Positions 11,163 through 25,795 of a DNA stretch of 64,000 bases are shown here, in pieces (the first letter of the stretch is position 1; each line of letters begins with the position of its first letter). Source of the stretch: Solea solea (Eukaryota > Chordata > Actinopteri > Pleuronectiformes > Soleidae); the NCBI RefSeq assembly GCF_958295425.1, contig NC_081154.1, positions 2,920,890-2,984,889 on the forward strand. Direction: 5' to 3'. Made by a program: the position numbers and the translations under genes. The notes under the pieces are model-generated. The model was not told the DNA's origin. It did not search any database and saw only the letters and a list, made by a program, of their open reading frames with translations.

Positions 11163-13460
11163 GTGTAATGTTGACACACTAGCATTTCCTGTTTTTTTGC
11201 TTTTCTTGACGGTCAATATTGGCGCTTTTCCACTAGCACGACTCGACTCACCTCGCCTCGCCACGTTACGATTATTTTGCTTTTCCATTAGAGATAGTAT
11301 CTGGTACCTGGTATTTTTTTTTAGTACCTGCTCTGACAATGTTCCAAGCGAGCTGAGCTGACACTATGCGTGACGTCTTCAGACTGCTGGCCACTGATTG
11401 GTCAGAGAGTGTCGTCACTGGAAGAGCCATGAGCAAGAGTCAAACTGAACAATGCCGAAAAGTAGGTCAGTTTAAAAGACTAAAAAAAATCCTGAAAACT
11501 TGCATTATTCTCCAACATTTAGCACGGAAATGTCTAAAATCTCAATATTTAACAGAGGAGTCTGGTGTATTTAGTTCAGTGACAATGTCAGATGGAGTCT
11601 GTGCTCCAGACATGCAGGAAGTACTGAACGATTCTTTTTAATTAACGGATTCTAATGTTTCAGTTACACCGCAAGCAACTGCTTTACAGACACTAGTCAC
11701 TTATTTGTGTGTGACGCGTGTAAAACAAAGTCACAGCAGTTTCATGCAGCCGTGCAGTGATGACTGCGCCCACGCTGAGGAGGTACTAATGGAAAACCAA
11801 CCAAACTGAGTCGAGTCGGGCCGCGCCGTGCTGAGGCCATGATGACACTTTGTAGCTGCAAGTGTGTTGCGTTATCTGTGATCATGACTTGGACGGAATT
11901 GACCACCCAAAGGTTTTTATGTTATTTTTTTTTGGTTCTAAAGAAAACCCTTCTGTCATAACATTTTTATGCATTTATTTCAGAGTTGCTTTTTTGTATT
12001 TATAATTTGTCTAATTGGCTGTATACATCCTTAAGTCCAGAGGTTCCCCGCCCCTGCTTTAATGCGTAAAGCTAGGAATTTGCACAATTTCCCAATTCCT
12101 TTGGTACATTTATAAAACGTATTCAACAACAGTTAAACTAAATGTAAAGCTTAAAATGTGCCCAGGGTAGAATACAAGAATAAAAGTACTTAGGTGTTTG
12201 GTTTAGCAGTTTTTAACAACAAACCAACATCTATTCCAGACACTAAACAAGCAAACATCATAATAAAATAAAATGAGAGTATGGACTTTGTGTGAGTTAA
12301 AGTTGTCCAGACATATTAAGCACCGTAATTAAAAAATATTATTAAAAAAATGTATTATTGTAAGACAAATCTATCCTTTAACAAATAAAATAAATATCTT
12401 ATAAGACTCAAGACTAGATAAAATCCCTAGTACTAGATAAAATAGTATATGAGATGTAAAACGTCCTCGTTTTTAAACGTGCACAGTCAGTAATTCCTCT
12501 GGCATTGACAAACATCACACACTGTAGATAACTAAATGCATTTCAGCAATATTATGCTAACACAGCAAGTTAAGACATTGGACCGAGGTCTGAATGGAAG
12601 CAATAAACTCTTTGACGTACAGCTTTCAGAAAAAAAAAGCCTATTTAATAATTGTTTCTTATACACTGAACAGGCATATTTATACTTTTTTGATTATTCA
12701 GACACAACACACGGAAGTGACAGTAATATTGTACGTTATGTTATGTGCAGACGTTAGATTCTGATTTGATACCAAAGTAATGGGGCGCAGTAAAGAGTTG
12801 AGAAGATTTGGAAGGATTGTTCCCCATCTTCCTAAAAATAAAAAAGATCAATCATATTCCACAGGTGTTTGCAAATGCTCTATTTGTAAAAGAATGTAAC
12901 ATGAATGATGGAATCAAATCTATTTTAAATTTTAAAAATAACCAATGAACAAATTCAGTTGTGTATTAAGTGGTAGATTCAAAACATTGCTCTCATTTTA
13001 CAATATACAAAATAATGATGCATGATGACTTGTTTTTCCTTTTGCATGGACATTAGCCTTTGACAAATGATCCCTTATTCTAGATTCCTCGTCAGAATGT
13101 ATCATTTAAACCTAAACATCTTAATGTTTCCAGTTCATCTAGTGTCACAATGAGACACGGAAATGTCTGATGTTAACTTTCACACATAATGTATGAAAGG
13201 ATGTGTGTGAAACGACGGGAACCTGCGGGATATGGTGGAAAAACAAAGAGAGAGAATCATAAAATGGTTGTTATGTTGGTCACAATGACTATTCTTGCCT
13301 CTATATAATATGTCTCAGTTAAACGTTGCTTCTTCTTCTTTTCTTTTCTTTTTTAGAAAACTGTAGAATGTAGTGACATATGAAGAGCATTTATGTCTAA
13401 TAAGTGAAGCGTTCTTTACCCGACCCTACACAATTATTATGCTCATTGCCTTCTGCGAAG
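9490..13460 (+). other. kcnj12: kcnj12 3' UTR and flank
   Basis: AT-rich sequence after the kcnj12 stop. No further coding exon is recognised. Kir2 transcripts often have long 3' UTRs, but the end cannot be fixed: AATAAA-type signals occur near 12240-12390 and 12600 without a clear choice. Contents include a (TA)n run near 10508, a GAT repeat near 10760, a 24-base poly-T near 11134 and a transposon remnant at 11218-11840. Confidence 0.4.
11218..11840. mobile_element. Non-autonomous DNA transposon remnant with inverted ends
   Basis: The left part reads 'TTTTCCACTAGCACGACTC' then 'GACTCACCTCGCC'; the right part carries 'GGTACTAATGGAAAA' and 'GAGTCGAGTCGGG'. The two halves are therefore approximate reverse complements ('CGACTCGACTC' / 'GAGTCGAGTCG'). 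The body has an unusually GC-rich end in an AT-rich setting. No transposase is present; the ORF at 11366-11641 has no recognised domain. The superfamily is not assigned. Confidence 0.55.
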
Positions 13461-13461
13461 G

Positions 13462-13560
13462 TTCTTTAAACTGATGTGTGAAATCTCTGCACCTGCTCAC
13501 AAAATCGTGCTTCTACGCTGCATCAATTAAGTTCAATAAAACACACATCAGTTTAAAGAA
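13462..13560. repeat. 19-bp perfect inverted repeat with 61-base loop
   Basis: TTCTTTAAACTGATGTGTG at 13462-13480 is matched exactly in reverse complement at 13542-13560. It could be a very short MITE or a transcribed hairpin. A consensus AATAAA lies just inside the right arm near 13535. Confidence 0.75.
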
Positions 13561-16500
13561 AATAGGTTTATCGTGAAAAGAAGCATAACACTATATAAAA
13601 TATATAATAGGGAACATCCAGGCTGAACAAACATGCTTATTTTTATACAAAGACCTTTTTGATAGAATATAGCAAACGATATTTATCTGCTTTTATTAGT
13701 AGTACTGCAACTAAAATCACGACTGAGAGAGGCATCAATTTGATTCTTGCCTCTGCTTTGGGCGATTTACTTTCTGTTTCTCATTTCAGCACAGATGAGC
13801 TCATGATCAAACAGGTATTTTCTCTTAAAGGGATGATTGAGGGGAGAAAAACACAAACCTTTGACCTCTGTAGAAGTCTTCCTATGTCCGGTCGATGTGT
13901 ACTGGGCCTCTGAGTTTTAAAGTCATTTTAAATTATTCCAATTAAAAACTAATTGTGGAAAAAAAAAAATCTTGTTTGTTTTATGTTTTTTATTTTTTTT
14001 TTTTCGCATTGTCCACAAAATCCCGACTGTGTCGGAAAACAAACTGCATATATCCTCATGCTAATTAATGGATGAAGTGGAAGCTAAAGTAATACATCAC
14101 CATAAGTGGTGGTTTTGAGATGAGGGGGATCGGGATTGGTGTCACCACAGTCAGATGACTCCCTGGTCCTGGGCCAATTATTCAAGAAGGCTCATCAATT
14201 AATCACTGTGACACACAAACAACCAGCAGGGCCAGAGGTCTTTTGGCCCTGCTGATCACGGCAGGAGGCCTCCAGCGGACGGATCAATACAGGACCAACA
14301 CATGAAACATCATTATTATTGAAATGTTTTAAATTTTAACATTTTACATGTCACAGTAACAGTACAAATGTAAATAAGACTACAATTTGAATTATTTGAA
14401 TTTGTCTATGTCGTGTGACCTTTACAGTGTTATATCTGCAGATGTTTGGTTACCGATGTTAAGTCATGTTTTTAAGTGTTTCAATATTGACTTCACCGAG
14501 AGCTTCGCTGCTGACCAACGTCACCGAGATCTGCCTGCAAGCTGGACACTCGCTTATAGGGCTGAACAATTTGAACAAATTTGATCAAATGTGTGTTTAC
14601 ACATCATATTCTACAGACTGAAGGAAACATCTTTGTTTGACAGGTTTAAAGCAACGATTGCGATGTCATGGGATTACGTGACACAAGAGGTCCTGGATAA
14701 TTACGAGCATGGAACTGTTGTTGTCTTGTCTTGTTTGGTTGCTCTGTGCGCTTGTACTTCATACTTTCTCTTTTAATTTGTACTTTTGGCGACAGAAAGT
14801 TATAGCACAGATGACCAAAAAGAAGAAATATTATATATTATATCTTTAAATAGTTATATGGAGGTAGTAGCAAAGTATTAGCAACAATTATGAGAGAAAA
14901 CCGTACAGTTTAATCATGGTTTGCTTGCAGCTGCTGTTGCTATGAACGCCCCTTGGTGACAGCCTCTCCCTCCACACTCACAGCTCCTGACAAATCAAAC
15001 CTACTAAATGCCATATGGAGACGGTTGCGTCATGTGACCAGATTTTTAAATTCTTTCCTTTGTTCTTCCCTGTTTTGTCGAGATTATGCAACATTAAGTT
15101 GACACCCAGAATCCCCACGAGAGGGTCGCTTCTGCGATTCCCAGGGAGCTGTTGATTACGCCAGCTGTGGCCTGGACGCTCACATTTTGAGAAACAAAAA
15201 TGCTTACACCTACTAAAGGCTGGGGAGACAGATAAATGATGTACAAGGGTTCCAGGAAATGGCCTTGCCGGGCTCTCTGCCAGCCAGCCCATATAGACTA
15301 GTTATAATTAATGCTGGAACAAATTCCCAGTGGCACCGACTGATGATGGTTACTCTAAAATGAGGGAAAATCGTGTTGAAGGAGCTATATAAAGCCCTTC
15401 AGTGTCAAGCCACATGTGGCTCTGTAGCTTAACACTTAGTATTATTTCTTAATTGCCGTGTGAGGCTTACTTAATCAAAGTTCTATGGTTCATGTTATAT
15501 ATTACTTATTGATTCATTTATGAATTAAGCAGCCATTCATGCTTTTTCTGCCTCGAGAATCTCCACTTTTCAAATGAAGTAAATTAATAATGCAATTTAA
15601 ATGTAAAGATGATGGGCACCGCCTATTAAATCATGATATTCTTTGACTTGGCCTGCATTAGGCCAAGAGAAAATGACTGTTTCCATTACAAACAATCATA
15701 AGATTTGTCAGAACTGAGGTGAATCACATGATTCATAATTGCACGGGTCTTTCTTTCGAGGAAACACATTCACATCCTTTAGAAGACATGAACAAAAAAG
15801 AGGCAATTATGATACTGCTAACATCTGTGTAACATCTACAGTTGAAAGGGGTTTTAGTTCTTAGAGAACCACTTATCTTATTAGACCTGTGTACATGGTG
15901 TCGGTGAGAGGTTTCATTCAATGTATTACCTTATAAACATGTGCACACATATCTTTATAAAGTATAAGAACTGCAGGGAATCCGTGAATTGCACACTTCT
16001 AATACCCCTCTTATACACTTGGCTGCCATTCCCTGTATAGTGAGCCAAGATGGAGGAGATCCTAATATTCCTCTGTGTCGAAACTAGCATGTTTCTTTTT
16101 GATGTTACAACCCGAAAACAACACACGCAACGACCAGAATAAAGAACTGAAGGGTGAGAGGTGAAAGTCAAGTTGCTACCGACTCAATGAGTTATGGATA
16201 ACGATGACCTGGATGAATGAGAACCTACACAGACAACCATTGACACGTATTTGGCCTTATCATCCACTATGCCACATTTTACCAACAGTTCAAGAACAGT
16301 AGCTTTTACATAAGTCGTCACCGTCCACTGACGAGCCAGCAGGGGCGGAGTTCTAACCCGAGAAAGGGCTATCATGCAGCATTAAACATGGCAACGTATC
16401 GTGTGTCTGATCTTCTCTCGCTTACAGTAGGTGCCTCTAGTCTATCCTGATTCATGAACTAACGTGAATAGAAAGCCTGAGGCGACATGAAAGGGTCACT

Positions 16501-18200
16501 CTCATTTCCTGACTCCTCAAACCTGGGTAATTACATCTGTGTGCCTAAAGGACCTAGGTGTGTTTTCTATGAAGAGACAAAGGACAGAGGAGGACGGGGG
16601 GGGGAAAGTGGTGCAGAAAAACAAAATCGCTTACTGTGACAGATACATATTTCTTCAACTGCTCAGAGACATAAACATGAAATATTATTTCCATTTACTT
16701 ATTCTGTTTCATCAGGGCTTTGAGTATCCTCTTCTGCCCTTGTGTAAATGATCGCATATTTCATGCATCAGTTACAAACTTCTCGTCAAGGATTTGATTC
16801 ATAGCTTCCGCAAAAATACAATAGGTACAATCCACACAGTTCTGGGGATTATTTGCTGAAGTTCGAGGATTAGCAGCTGCTGTTCAGCCTGCTATAATGG
16901 AGCACAGAGGGTTTTTGTTGTACTCAAAGTGCCTGTAAAACTACATTTTAGAACATCTCCTTTAAAATAATACTCATGATATCAGCAGAGGATGTTATAA
17001 ATAGTGTCTTTCCTCTGGCCAGCAACTGGTGAATATTCTTCTTCAAGGATTTAATAGGCTTTAATTCACAAAGAGGCAATTTTGGGGGATGCTGAGTACC
17101 ATAATGCTGAGTACCATAAACCAAAGGTTAGTGAGCTCCAATGTACTCAGGGACCTTCAAAATGATCTAAATCCCTTTGTTGTATGAAGACAATAAATGC
17201 GAGTCAGCAAAACCTGGTCTGTCTGTCCTAGCAGTGAAGTCATGACAACAGACACGGGACTGCAACAACAAGGCTCTATGGTCCCCCTCGAAAAAAAAAT
17301 CCAAAAAATCTATCAGCATCCATCTCTAATCCAGCACTCGTGAGAAAGCAACAGAGATATGATCCTTCTCTCCCCATTTACCCCTGTGTGCATGCATACA
17401 CGTCACAGCCTCCTCTTCCCTCTGTCCCCAGCCTACCTAGACTATGCCATGCATGGGTCATCTCTGGCTGGCTGGCTGGCATTGCTCTGTCCCAGGGTGC
17501 AGACCTCGCCAACGTCTCCAGTGTCAGGCAAAAAGAGGGTCTTTGTTGGTGCAGACGGACACAGGACCTCGCTCACAGGGGTAGTTGGGTGTTTCTGATA
17601 TGGTGAACAGTATCCTTTTTCAACAAAATGAAGAACTGAATGCACAAGAGGAGATAAGACGGTTAGAAAGACTGTAGATCATGCCAGAGTTGGTGTTTTT
17701 ACATGATAGCCATTTTTAGTGCTGTGTGGGGACATGGCTTCTCTCTTAAACCCGCAGGAAAGGAACTTAAATCAAACATTGCACTGGACTTATTCATGTA
17801 GTAGAAGTGTTAAATGGCATTAGGCATTCTTAATCTTGCACAGAAGACCAACTGCAATGAATCACAAAGTAATACACTAAAACAATCAATAAAACAATTA
17901 TAAAACTGACTTTAATTATATTTATACTTTAATATGTCTGCTGTGAAGTAGCAGATACCAAAATTATCGCTGACTGTTGAGCACGTCAGGTTTCAGGCAT
18001 CAACTCGAATGACTTACATGTTTTTTTCCTACTTATTATAATGTTTAATTTCATTTTATACTCAATTACAAGCTTTATGTTTTGGTTGCAGGGCAGAGTG
18101 CATCATTACTTTGAGCTTACCGTCTGAAGAACCAGTGAAACAGTCGAGTTTTACCGGCTAAACTTAGCAAAGTGCGACATCCAGTGCTCTTTTTTAGCCA
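13561..18200. other. Intergenic, no gene seen
   Basis: Between kcnj12 and the med24 promoter. Small ORFs such as 13659-13913, 14591-14776 and 14978-15292 (minus) carry no recognised domain and have no splice context. Base composition is ordinary and no long repeat stands out. Conserved non-coding elements may exist but need a genome alignment. Confidence 0.4.
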
Positions 18201-18228
18201 TGACCACCCAGTTGTTTCACGCGGATTG

Positions 18229-18395
18229 ATTGGTCCGCCTGCCTCTCCGCCAACCAATCAGCGACATGAATACTGAAAGCGTCACGAAATTGACCAATGA
18301 GCGCACACGTATTTTAGGACAACAATAATGTACCTTACATTGTGAAGCGGTAACACTACAAACTAGTGTCGCTGTGAAAAAACTACAAACGTGAG
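18229..18395 (+). promoter_or_regulatory. med24: med24 promoter with three CCAAT boxes; candidate 5' exon
   Basis: CCAAT motifs lie at 18229-18233 (inverted), 18254-18258 and 18294-18298 in a locally GC-richer block with no TATA box. This is typical of an NF-Y-driven housekeeping promoter. A possible first-exon donor (GTGAG|GTAAAT) follows at 18396. The exon and start site are inferred. Human MED24 also has its ATG in exon 2. Confidence 0.5.
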
Positions 18396-18795
18396 GTAAA
18401 TATATCACATACTTTTGTTCCGCAGTGTGCTCGAGGTTGCTCTTATTGTGCTGTGTCATTCCAGAATGCGTTCTTCCGCAGCTAGCTAGGCAACTTTATT
18501 AGTATACACAATTGAATGACTTCCCCCAGCTAACGGCTAACGTCAGCGTCAAAGCTCATAAGTGTAGCACAGTGTTTTATAGAAATATCCACTTTTAAAT
18601 AATGTCAAAATACCGCGACCTAATTCACACCGGGAGTTTGTGCGTAATACGACGTTTCTGATTGTTTTTACTGCCAAGTTTTTAATATCATGTAGCATCG
18701 TTATGACCGGTGTCGTAATGGACACGACACGACCCCAGCTTCCATGAAGGTGTAAAACCTTGTATTATTTACAAATGTGGGGGCACGTTTGCAGG

Positions 18796-21700
18796 ATGAA
18801 GGTGGTCAATCTGAAGCAAGCCATTCTGCAGGCATGGAAGGAGCGATGGAGCGACTACCAGTGGGCGATCAACATCAAGAAAAACTTTCCAAAGGGAGCA
18901 ACATGGGACTACCTCAATCTCGCAGGTATGTGAAAAGAAAACGGTGTTGTGGTCATTAATTGATGCAATTTAACTTGACCTATGTCAGCTGGGATTGGCA
19001 CCAGTGCCCCCCTGCTACCCTCATTGGTAGAAGATGAGTGAATGAATGAATGTGTTAAATGTGCTCATGCTCCTGGAATGAAATGCATTATTTTCATTAC
19101 AGCAACATAGTTTTCATCCATCGATCAATCTCCTGCCACTTTTTCCTCCACCTGAGGGTCGTGGGGGGCGCTGGTGCCAATCCCAGCTGACATAGGGTGA
19201 AAGGCGGGGTACGCCCTGGACAGGTCACCAGTCCATCACAGGGTCACAATATAGTTTTATTTAAATTAATCTTAATGTCCCCTTTAAAACATTTTCTTTT
19301 AATCTAATTTAGTTTAGTTTTAAATAAATTAATAACTAACTGCACTGTCTCTCATTGCAATTGTCTGACCGATTCTCAATTAATTTTCTTCCCATAAAGT
19401 AGTAGTTGTTTTAGGGTCTTGTGAGGGGGGAGTTAAAGTAAAGTGTACCAGGTAGAAAATATGAAAACAAATCAAACATGGAGTTCTTGGCCAAACAACA
19501 CTTACAGAAGAATCTTAATTTATTGCACTTGAAGCAGTATTTGAGATACACTTGTGTTTAAGAATCTATAAAAAAACTTTATTAAGCATATTCTTACACT
19601 TATCAAAATATTATCATGACTTACTTATTAATTATGCCTAATTGTGACTCTGCTGTTTGTTTCTTCCAGAGGCTCTCATGGAGCAGGCAATGATTGGTCC
19701 CTCTCCTAATCCCCTTATTTTGTCTTACCTTAAATATGCTATAAGTTCACAGGTAATAAGCTCACAAGAAATAATGTGTAACTGAACCATTTGTCAAACT
19801 GTCATTGAATACAGTATATTGGTATATTTGTTGTGAACATTACCTTCCTCTGTCCCTAGATGGTGTCTTACTCCAGTGTCCTTACAGCCATCAGCAAGGT
19901 AATTTAAGCTGCAAGACAATTATACCATAGTGCATTTTAATGTAACATACAATTAATTTCAGATGTTATAATAGATCTTTGTTCCTTTTTAGTTTGAAGA
20001 TTTTTCTCGAGAGCTGTGCGTCAAATCACTGTTGGACATAATGGACATGTTCTGCCACCGTCTCAGGTATGGGACATTTTCCATTGGCAGCTGTGTATCG
20101 TCATCATTTTCCTCACTAAATAATATCTGCATTGGGATCTTTCACATTGCAGTGTATTGTAAACTCCTGAATGTAAAATCAAATAATATTAAAGCTGCAT
20201 GAGAGAAACTGCTCAAAAACATTTGTGCCAAAATAGAGCTAAACCGGTTTCAGTTGCACAAATGTTTACAGCGTATTCTTGAACATGAAACTTTCTTCTT
20301 CTTTAGTGTTTTACGGTAGTTGGCATCTGTTACGTGGCTTTGTTCTTTTAAATAGGTATAAATAGTTATACCAAAATGTTGAATTGGTATTTTATGTTAA
20401 ACTATAAGTCTCTCTTGCTTTCCATGATTCCCTTACTATTTCTATTGTATATTATTATTTCATTTTGTGAATTTTTTTTAAACTGATTTCTATCTTTTCT
20501 GACTGTGAAGCTGTCACGGGAAAGCAGAGGAATGCATCGGCCTGTGTCGGGCCCTGCTGGCAGTGGTGGTGTGGCTGCTGCAGGGCTGTGGCTGGTACTG
20601 TGACAAGCTGAGAGAACTAGGCCCAACAGCCAGCACAGAGGCCAGTCTGCGAGCCTGCCAGGAGAGGCTTTACAGTATGATGAACTGCAATAAGAACAGA
20701 GCCTTGGTTCACATTGCCCGGCTGGAAGATCAAGGTGTTTTGAGGATTTAGTTTGCTTTTGTGTGTATTAGCTACAAAATATAATGGCGATTCTTCCTTT
20801 ACCAAAGCTATATGAGAGTAACCTGCTGCTGTTCTTCCACAGGATCCTGGAACAATGTAGAGCAGGCAGTGCTTAAAGTGACCGATGGCCTCAGCGTCGT
20901 ACCTAACCAAACACTGAGGACTAAACTGGAGGAAAGTTTGTCACTAGTGAAAGGGTAAAGATTCCCATCCAATTCCCTGCAAGTGAATCTGTATTCCGCT
21001 GTGAAGACCATCACAGTGAACCCTCCTTCTGCTTACTCCCCGTTCTTCCTCGTTCAGTATTCCAGTGATGCTGTCAGTTCAGTGTGAAGCTCCGCTTCAT
21101 GCGTCCTTCCCGTCAGTCCACGCCTTCATCATGCTAGAAGGGACCATGAATTTAACGGGGGAGACGCAGCCACTTGTGGAGCAGTTGATGATGATCAAGA
21201 GAATGCAGGTAAACATTTGAATATTTAATATTTATGTATTAGTCTGTGTTGTTGTTTTTCTCTGTCATGAAAAGAATGAAAACTCTTTCAGAGAAAACGT
21301 CAGCTTTTCATGTACAAAGTGACATGATTTGTCTGCTCATACTCCTTTTATTTTTAAATTAAATGTTGCTTAGAGAACCTTTTGTAACATTTGTTACAGA
21401 GAAGTGCTATACAAATAAATGTATTGTTGTTTTGACATTAATAAGTCGATGAAGCAGTGTTCTCAATGTATTTGTCTCCCTCAGCGAATTCCTGCTTCTC
21501 TTTTTGTCCTGGAGATTTGGAAGGCTTGCTTTACTGGCCTCATTGAGTCACCAGAGGGCACAGAGGAGCTTAAATGGACTGCCTTTACTTTCCTCAAGGT
21601 AAGTTTTATTTTAAGTGGCTATCAGTGTGAAATTGGGCCTGTTTCTTGCGATTGGTGTGAGTGTTGGTTGTATTTGTGACTTTTAATAAACAGTAAAAGC

Positions 21701-23934
21701 CACTATTTAGGGAAGACTACGCTCCATTATTTTGATCAACTTGCTCATGCATGTTCCTGACGTCGTGCCACTGATTTTGTTTGCACTGCCAATTTTCTAC
21801 ATAAGCGCCAGTGTTGATAACAAGCTGTCAGAGTTCACTGTGCACTGTAAATCCAAGGAATTTGAGCAATATTTTGCAGAACTTGACAGACTGAATATAT
21901 TAGACCCTTTCAATGACCCTGCTGTGCTTTTCATGCAAAGTATGGGAACAGCCAGAGAAAGATTCCGTTATCTTTCGGATAAACTTCCTCTCATCCTTCT
22001 CTGTGGAATGCTTACACATCACATTAACAACATGTAAAATAAACAAGATATTTAAGAGTATTAGCTTTGAATTCTGTACCGGATATTAAGTGATCACTAC
22101 ACAAGCAGAATCCGTTGCTTGTTGATTCCCATCGCTCCCGTCTTAGCTCGCTTTGAATGCGTTCTATGGCAGTGATCCACCTGTGCTCTCACTCAGGATC
22201 TTTGGTTGACTAACTTTTAAATACTGAATTTTATTGCAAGCTTAAAAACAAGTCACCTGTGTGTTTTTTGCTTCTTTATCCCAGATCCCACAGGTTTTAC
22301 TCAGACTGAAGAAGTATCCTCAAAGTGAAAAGGGACAGGTAAAGCAACAAATCAAAACAATCATAGCAATAACCATAAACCACCACCACCACCACCACCA
22401 CCACTTTTAAACATGACATGTATATTCCAGGACTTCATGGATGATGTAAACATTGCATTCCAATATTTACTCAAACTCACTCCACTGCTGGACAAGGCTG
22501 ATCAGAGATGCAAGTAAGTTTTCCAAAAATCATGCAATCCACCATCTTTACCCTATTGAAAGACCGGCACCATGACATTTCTAATTTTCTGTATGTGTTC
22601 TTTTGCTTCTTTTCACTTGACTGTAGTTGTGACTGCCTCAGCATGCTCTTACAGGAGTGTAACAAGCTCGGTCTGCTGTCGGATACTAATACAGCCACCC
22701 TCACTTCAAAACGGTATGAGTTTCCAACTGAGAATGAATACCAACTGATGTGTTTGCCATATACACTGTGTTCACACCGTACCCCCCAACCCCTCCTCTT
22801 TGCACTCCTCTTTCTCGTCATTTTCTCTCCCTCTCTGTGTTTTTTTTCTCTCTCCTCTGTCCTATCCCTCTCCTCTTGCACCTTTGATTCAGGACCGAGG
22901 ACAGGGAGCTCGCCCCAAGGCTAAAGACCGCAGAAAATGCTAACATCCAGCCCAATCCAGGTCTGATTCTGAGAGCTGAGCCAACGGTCACCAATATTCT
23001 AAAGGTAGTTCACCACGGCCTGATTCTTAAGTGTACAGTAGGACAATAGGAGTGTGAGTTACAGAGTTGTCCTTCTTGACCATTAGACAGTCGATGCAGA
23101 TCACTCCAAGTCCCCTGAGGGCCTTCTCGGGGTCCTGGGACACATGTTGTCTGGGAAGAGCCTTGATCTTCTCCTGGCAGCAGCAGCAGCCACTGGGAAA
23201 CTCAAATCCTTTGCCCGGAAGTTTATTAAGTAAGTTGATGCAAAAAAAAAAAGCATAAAATGACTTGAAAACCATGTTATAACCCTACCTAAAGTGTATG
23301 TGCTTGCCCCATTGGAAATTCCTGAGGATGATTTTTGTCTTTTGTTACAGGCTTAACGAGTTTCCCAAGCACATCAGTGGAGAAGGATGTGAGTTTAAAG
23401 ACAGGAGTGACGTCTTCCAATGTGGGATTTTTTTCCCCTGCAATTTAACAACTGAGATATTAACACTCGTCTCTCTCTCTCTCGCTCTCAGCCAAGTCTG
23501 CGTCAGTCCGGGCCTTGCTCTTCGACATCTCCTTTCTCATGCTCTGCCACGTGGTGCAGACATATGGTTCAGAGGTAAATTTATGGGACCCCAAACTCAC
23601 TATACAGTAAATTTGCCTTGGCTCAAGATGACAACATGATATTATTAATCCATTTGGGTCTGTGTCATTTGTCGGTTTTGAGTGCTTTAACCTTATTTGA
23701 TTCCTTCCGTTTGCCACCGCCAGGTGATTCTGTCGGACCCCAGTCCTTCAGGGGAGACGCCTTTCTTTGAAACATGGCTGCAGACGTGTATGCCCGAGGA
23801 GGGGAAGACTCTGAACCCGGACCACCCTTGCTTCAGACCTGAGCCTGGCAAAGTGGAGAGCCTGGTAACCTTGCTGAACAACTCCTCAGAGATGAAATTA
23901 ATGTGAGTTCAAGACTAATGCAGTGTTTTTATAT

Positions 23935-23994
<60 letters not shown>

Positions 23995-25745
23995 GTTGTT
24001 TGACTTTTTTTGGAATCTGTCGAGACACAGCGGTGGAACGTAAGACCACTGAATGCAAGTCGTATCAATAATGGGGAATATTAATTAATTATATTCTTAT
24101 AAAATTAAGAATATAATTATATATTTATATATTAATTATATATTATAATTATATATTATACAATTAATTATATATATATATATACACACACATTATATAG
24201 TATATTCATTTATTTATTAAAACTAACTCCAACTGTGAAAAAGTGTTTTTACTGTGTCTCATTTGGTCTTTGTATATTCATTTCAGTCTAATTTGTGCAA
24301 TAGAAATTTCTTACTTATGGCAAGTCATGCTCTAAATATAGAATTTCCTCTGATGACTATGTGTGGTTGCAGTCAGGTGAAATGGCACGAAATTTGCCTC
24401 AGCATTCCAGCCGCCATCCTGGAAGTTCTGAACGCGTGGGAGAACGGCGTACTGTCTGTGGAGGCAGTACAGGTATGTGTTGCTTTCCTTCTAAAATATT
24501 TATGAGATTTCATGAGATATCAGTTGCTTATCTAACATCGGTAACCTCCCTTTGACACATTACTCAAGTGAGCATGATGAGTTCTGTGGAAACTGTGGTG
24601 AATTGCAACAGCAATGACGTCCCGGATGCGACTTCTCGATTTTTCCGTCGTCCATGGAAGCACTGTGGTCAGAATCCTCTCTCCTTCCTTCCTCTTTTCT
24701 TCCTCACTTCTGTCATCTCTTTTCTTTCTCTCTGAGTTTAGAAGATTACCGACAACATCAAGGGAAAGGTGTGCAGTATGGCCATATGTGCAGTGGCGTG
24801 GCTGGTGGCTCACGTCAGGATGTTGGGGAGGGATGAAAGAGAGAAACCCCAGACGATGATCAGGCAGCTTGTGACTCCACACTATGGAGAGAACACTCTG
24901 CAGTTTTACAACGAACGGTACAAGAAAACACCACACACTAACTCTTTACAACCTCAACCCATGACCAGACACTATGTTTAAACGATCTTTTAGGCCTGGT
25001 CAAACTTTCTGCATCAGCTTAGTGTTCCACACATGCATCTAGAGTTGTTCCGATTCCGATACCGGTATCGGAAATGCCTCCGATACTGCCGAAAATGTGG
25101 GTATCGGTATCGGCGAGTACTGGAGTCCATGCACCGATCCGATACCACGTTATTTAATAGAGCTCCGTTAGCTCTGACGCAGTTCTTCTTCGCCGCTCTT
25201 GAAACAGTTGCGCTGTGCTGTTTTAGAGGCGTGAAGAAGAACGGATCACCCGACACCTGTAGACAAGGAGCTAACGTTAGCTCATCATGTCGGCGGTTTG
25301 GCAGTATTTACCAGTTAGCTCCGTTAGCGTTGTTAGCTGCGCTAGCTCCGTTAGCGCGTCTAACGTCAAACTGGAGCGGCCCGTTTATTAAACGAAAAGA
25401 GCAGCGCTACAACTAACCAGCGTACCTGTGTCCTGCGTATGTATGCCTCTGTTTTTAAAGTTTAACGTTACTTCAGAGACTCATTTTAACAATCTGGAGT
25501 CGAGTAAAAATGATGTCACGCGCGTCCTTTCCCGGTCAGTCGCCATGGAAACATGAAGCTCTGCCAGTGCTGCGGTGTTTGGACCAGAGTGAAAACAAAC
25601 GTACAAGCTGAAAAACTAAATAACATATCACTGGTAAAAATAAATGATGTCCATTTGCTGTATTCGTTCATATTTTACAGAGGGTTTAACCTGAGCCAAA
25701 CCTTACCACCAATGATTTATTTATATATGTGTATATATATATATA

Positions 25746-25795
<50 letters not shown>

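Noticed and set aside
22477..22924. 134-138 aa ORFs on both strands around med24 exons
   Set aside because: Read through introns; the protein-consistent pieces are the short exons 22431-22513, 22627-22713 and 22893-23004.
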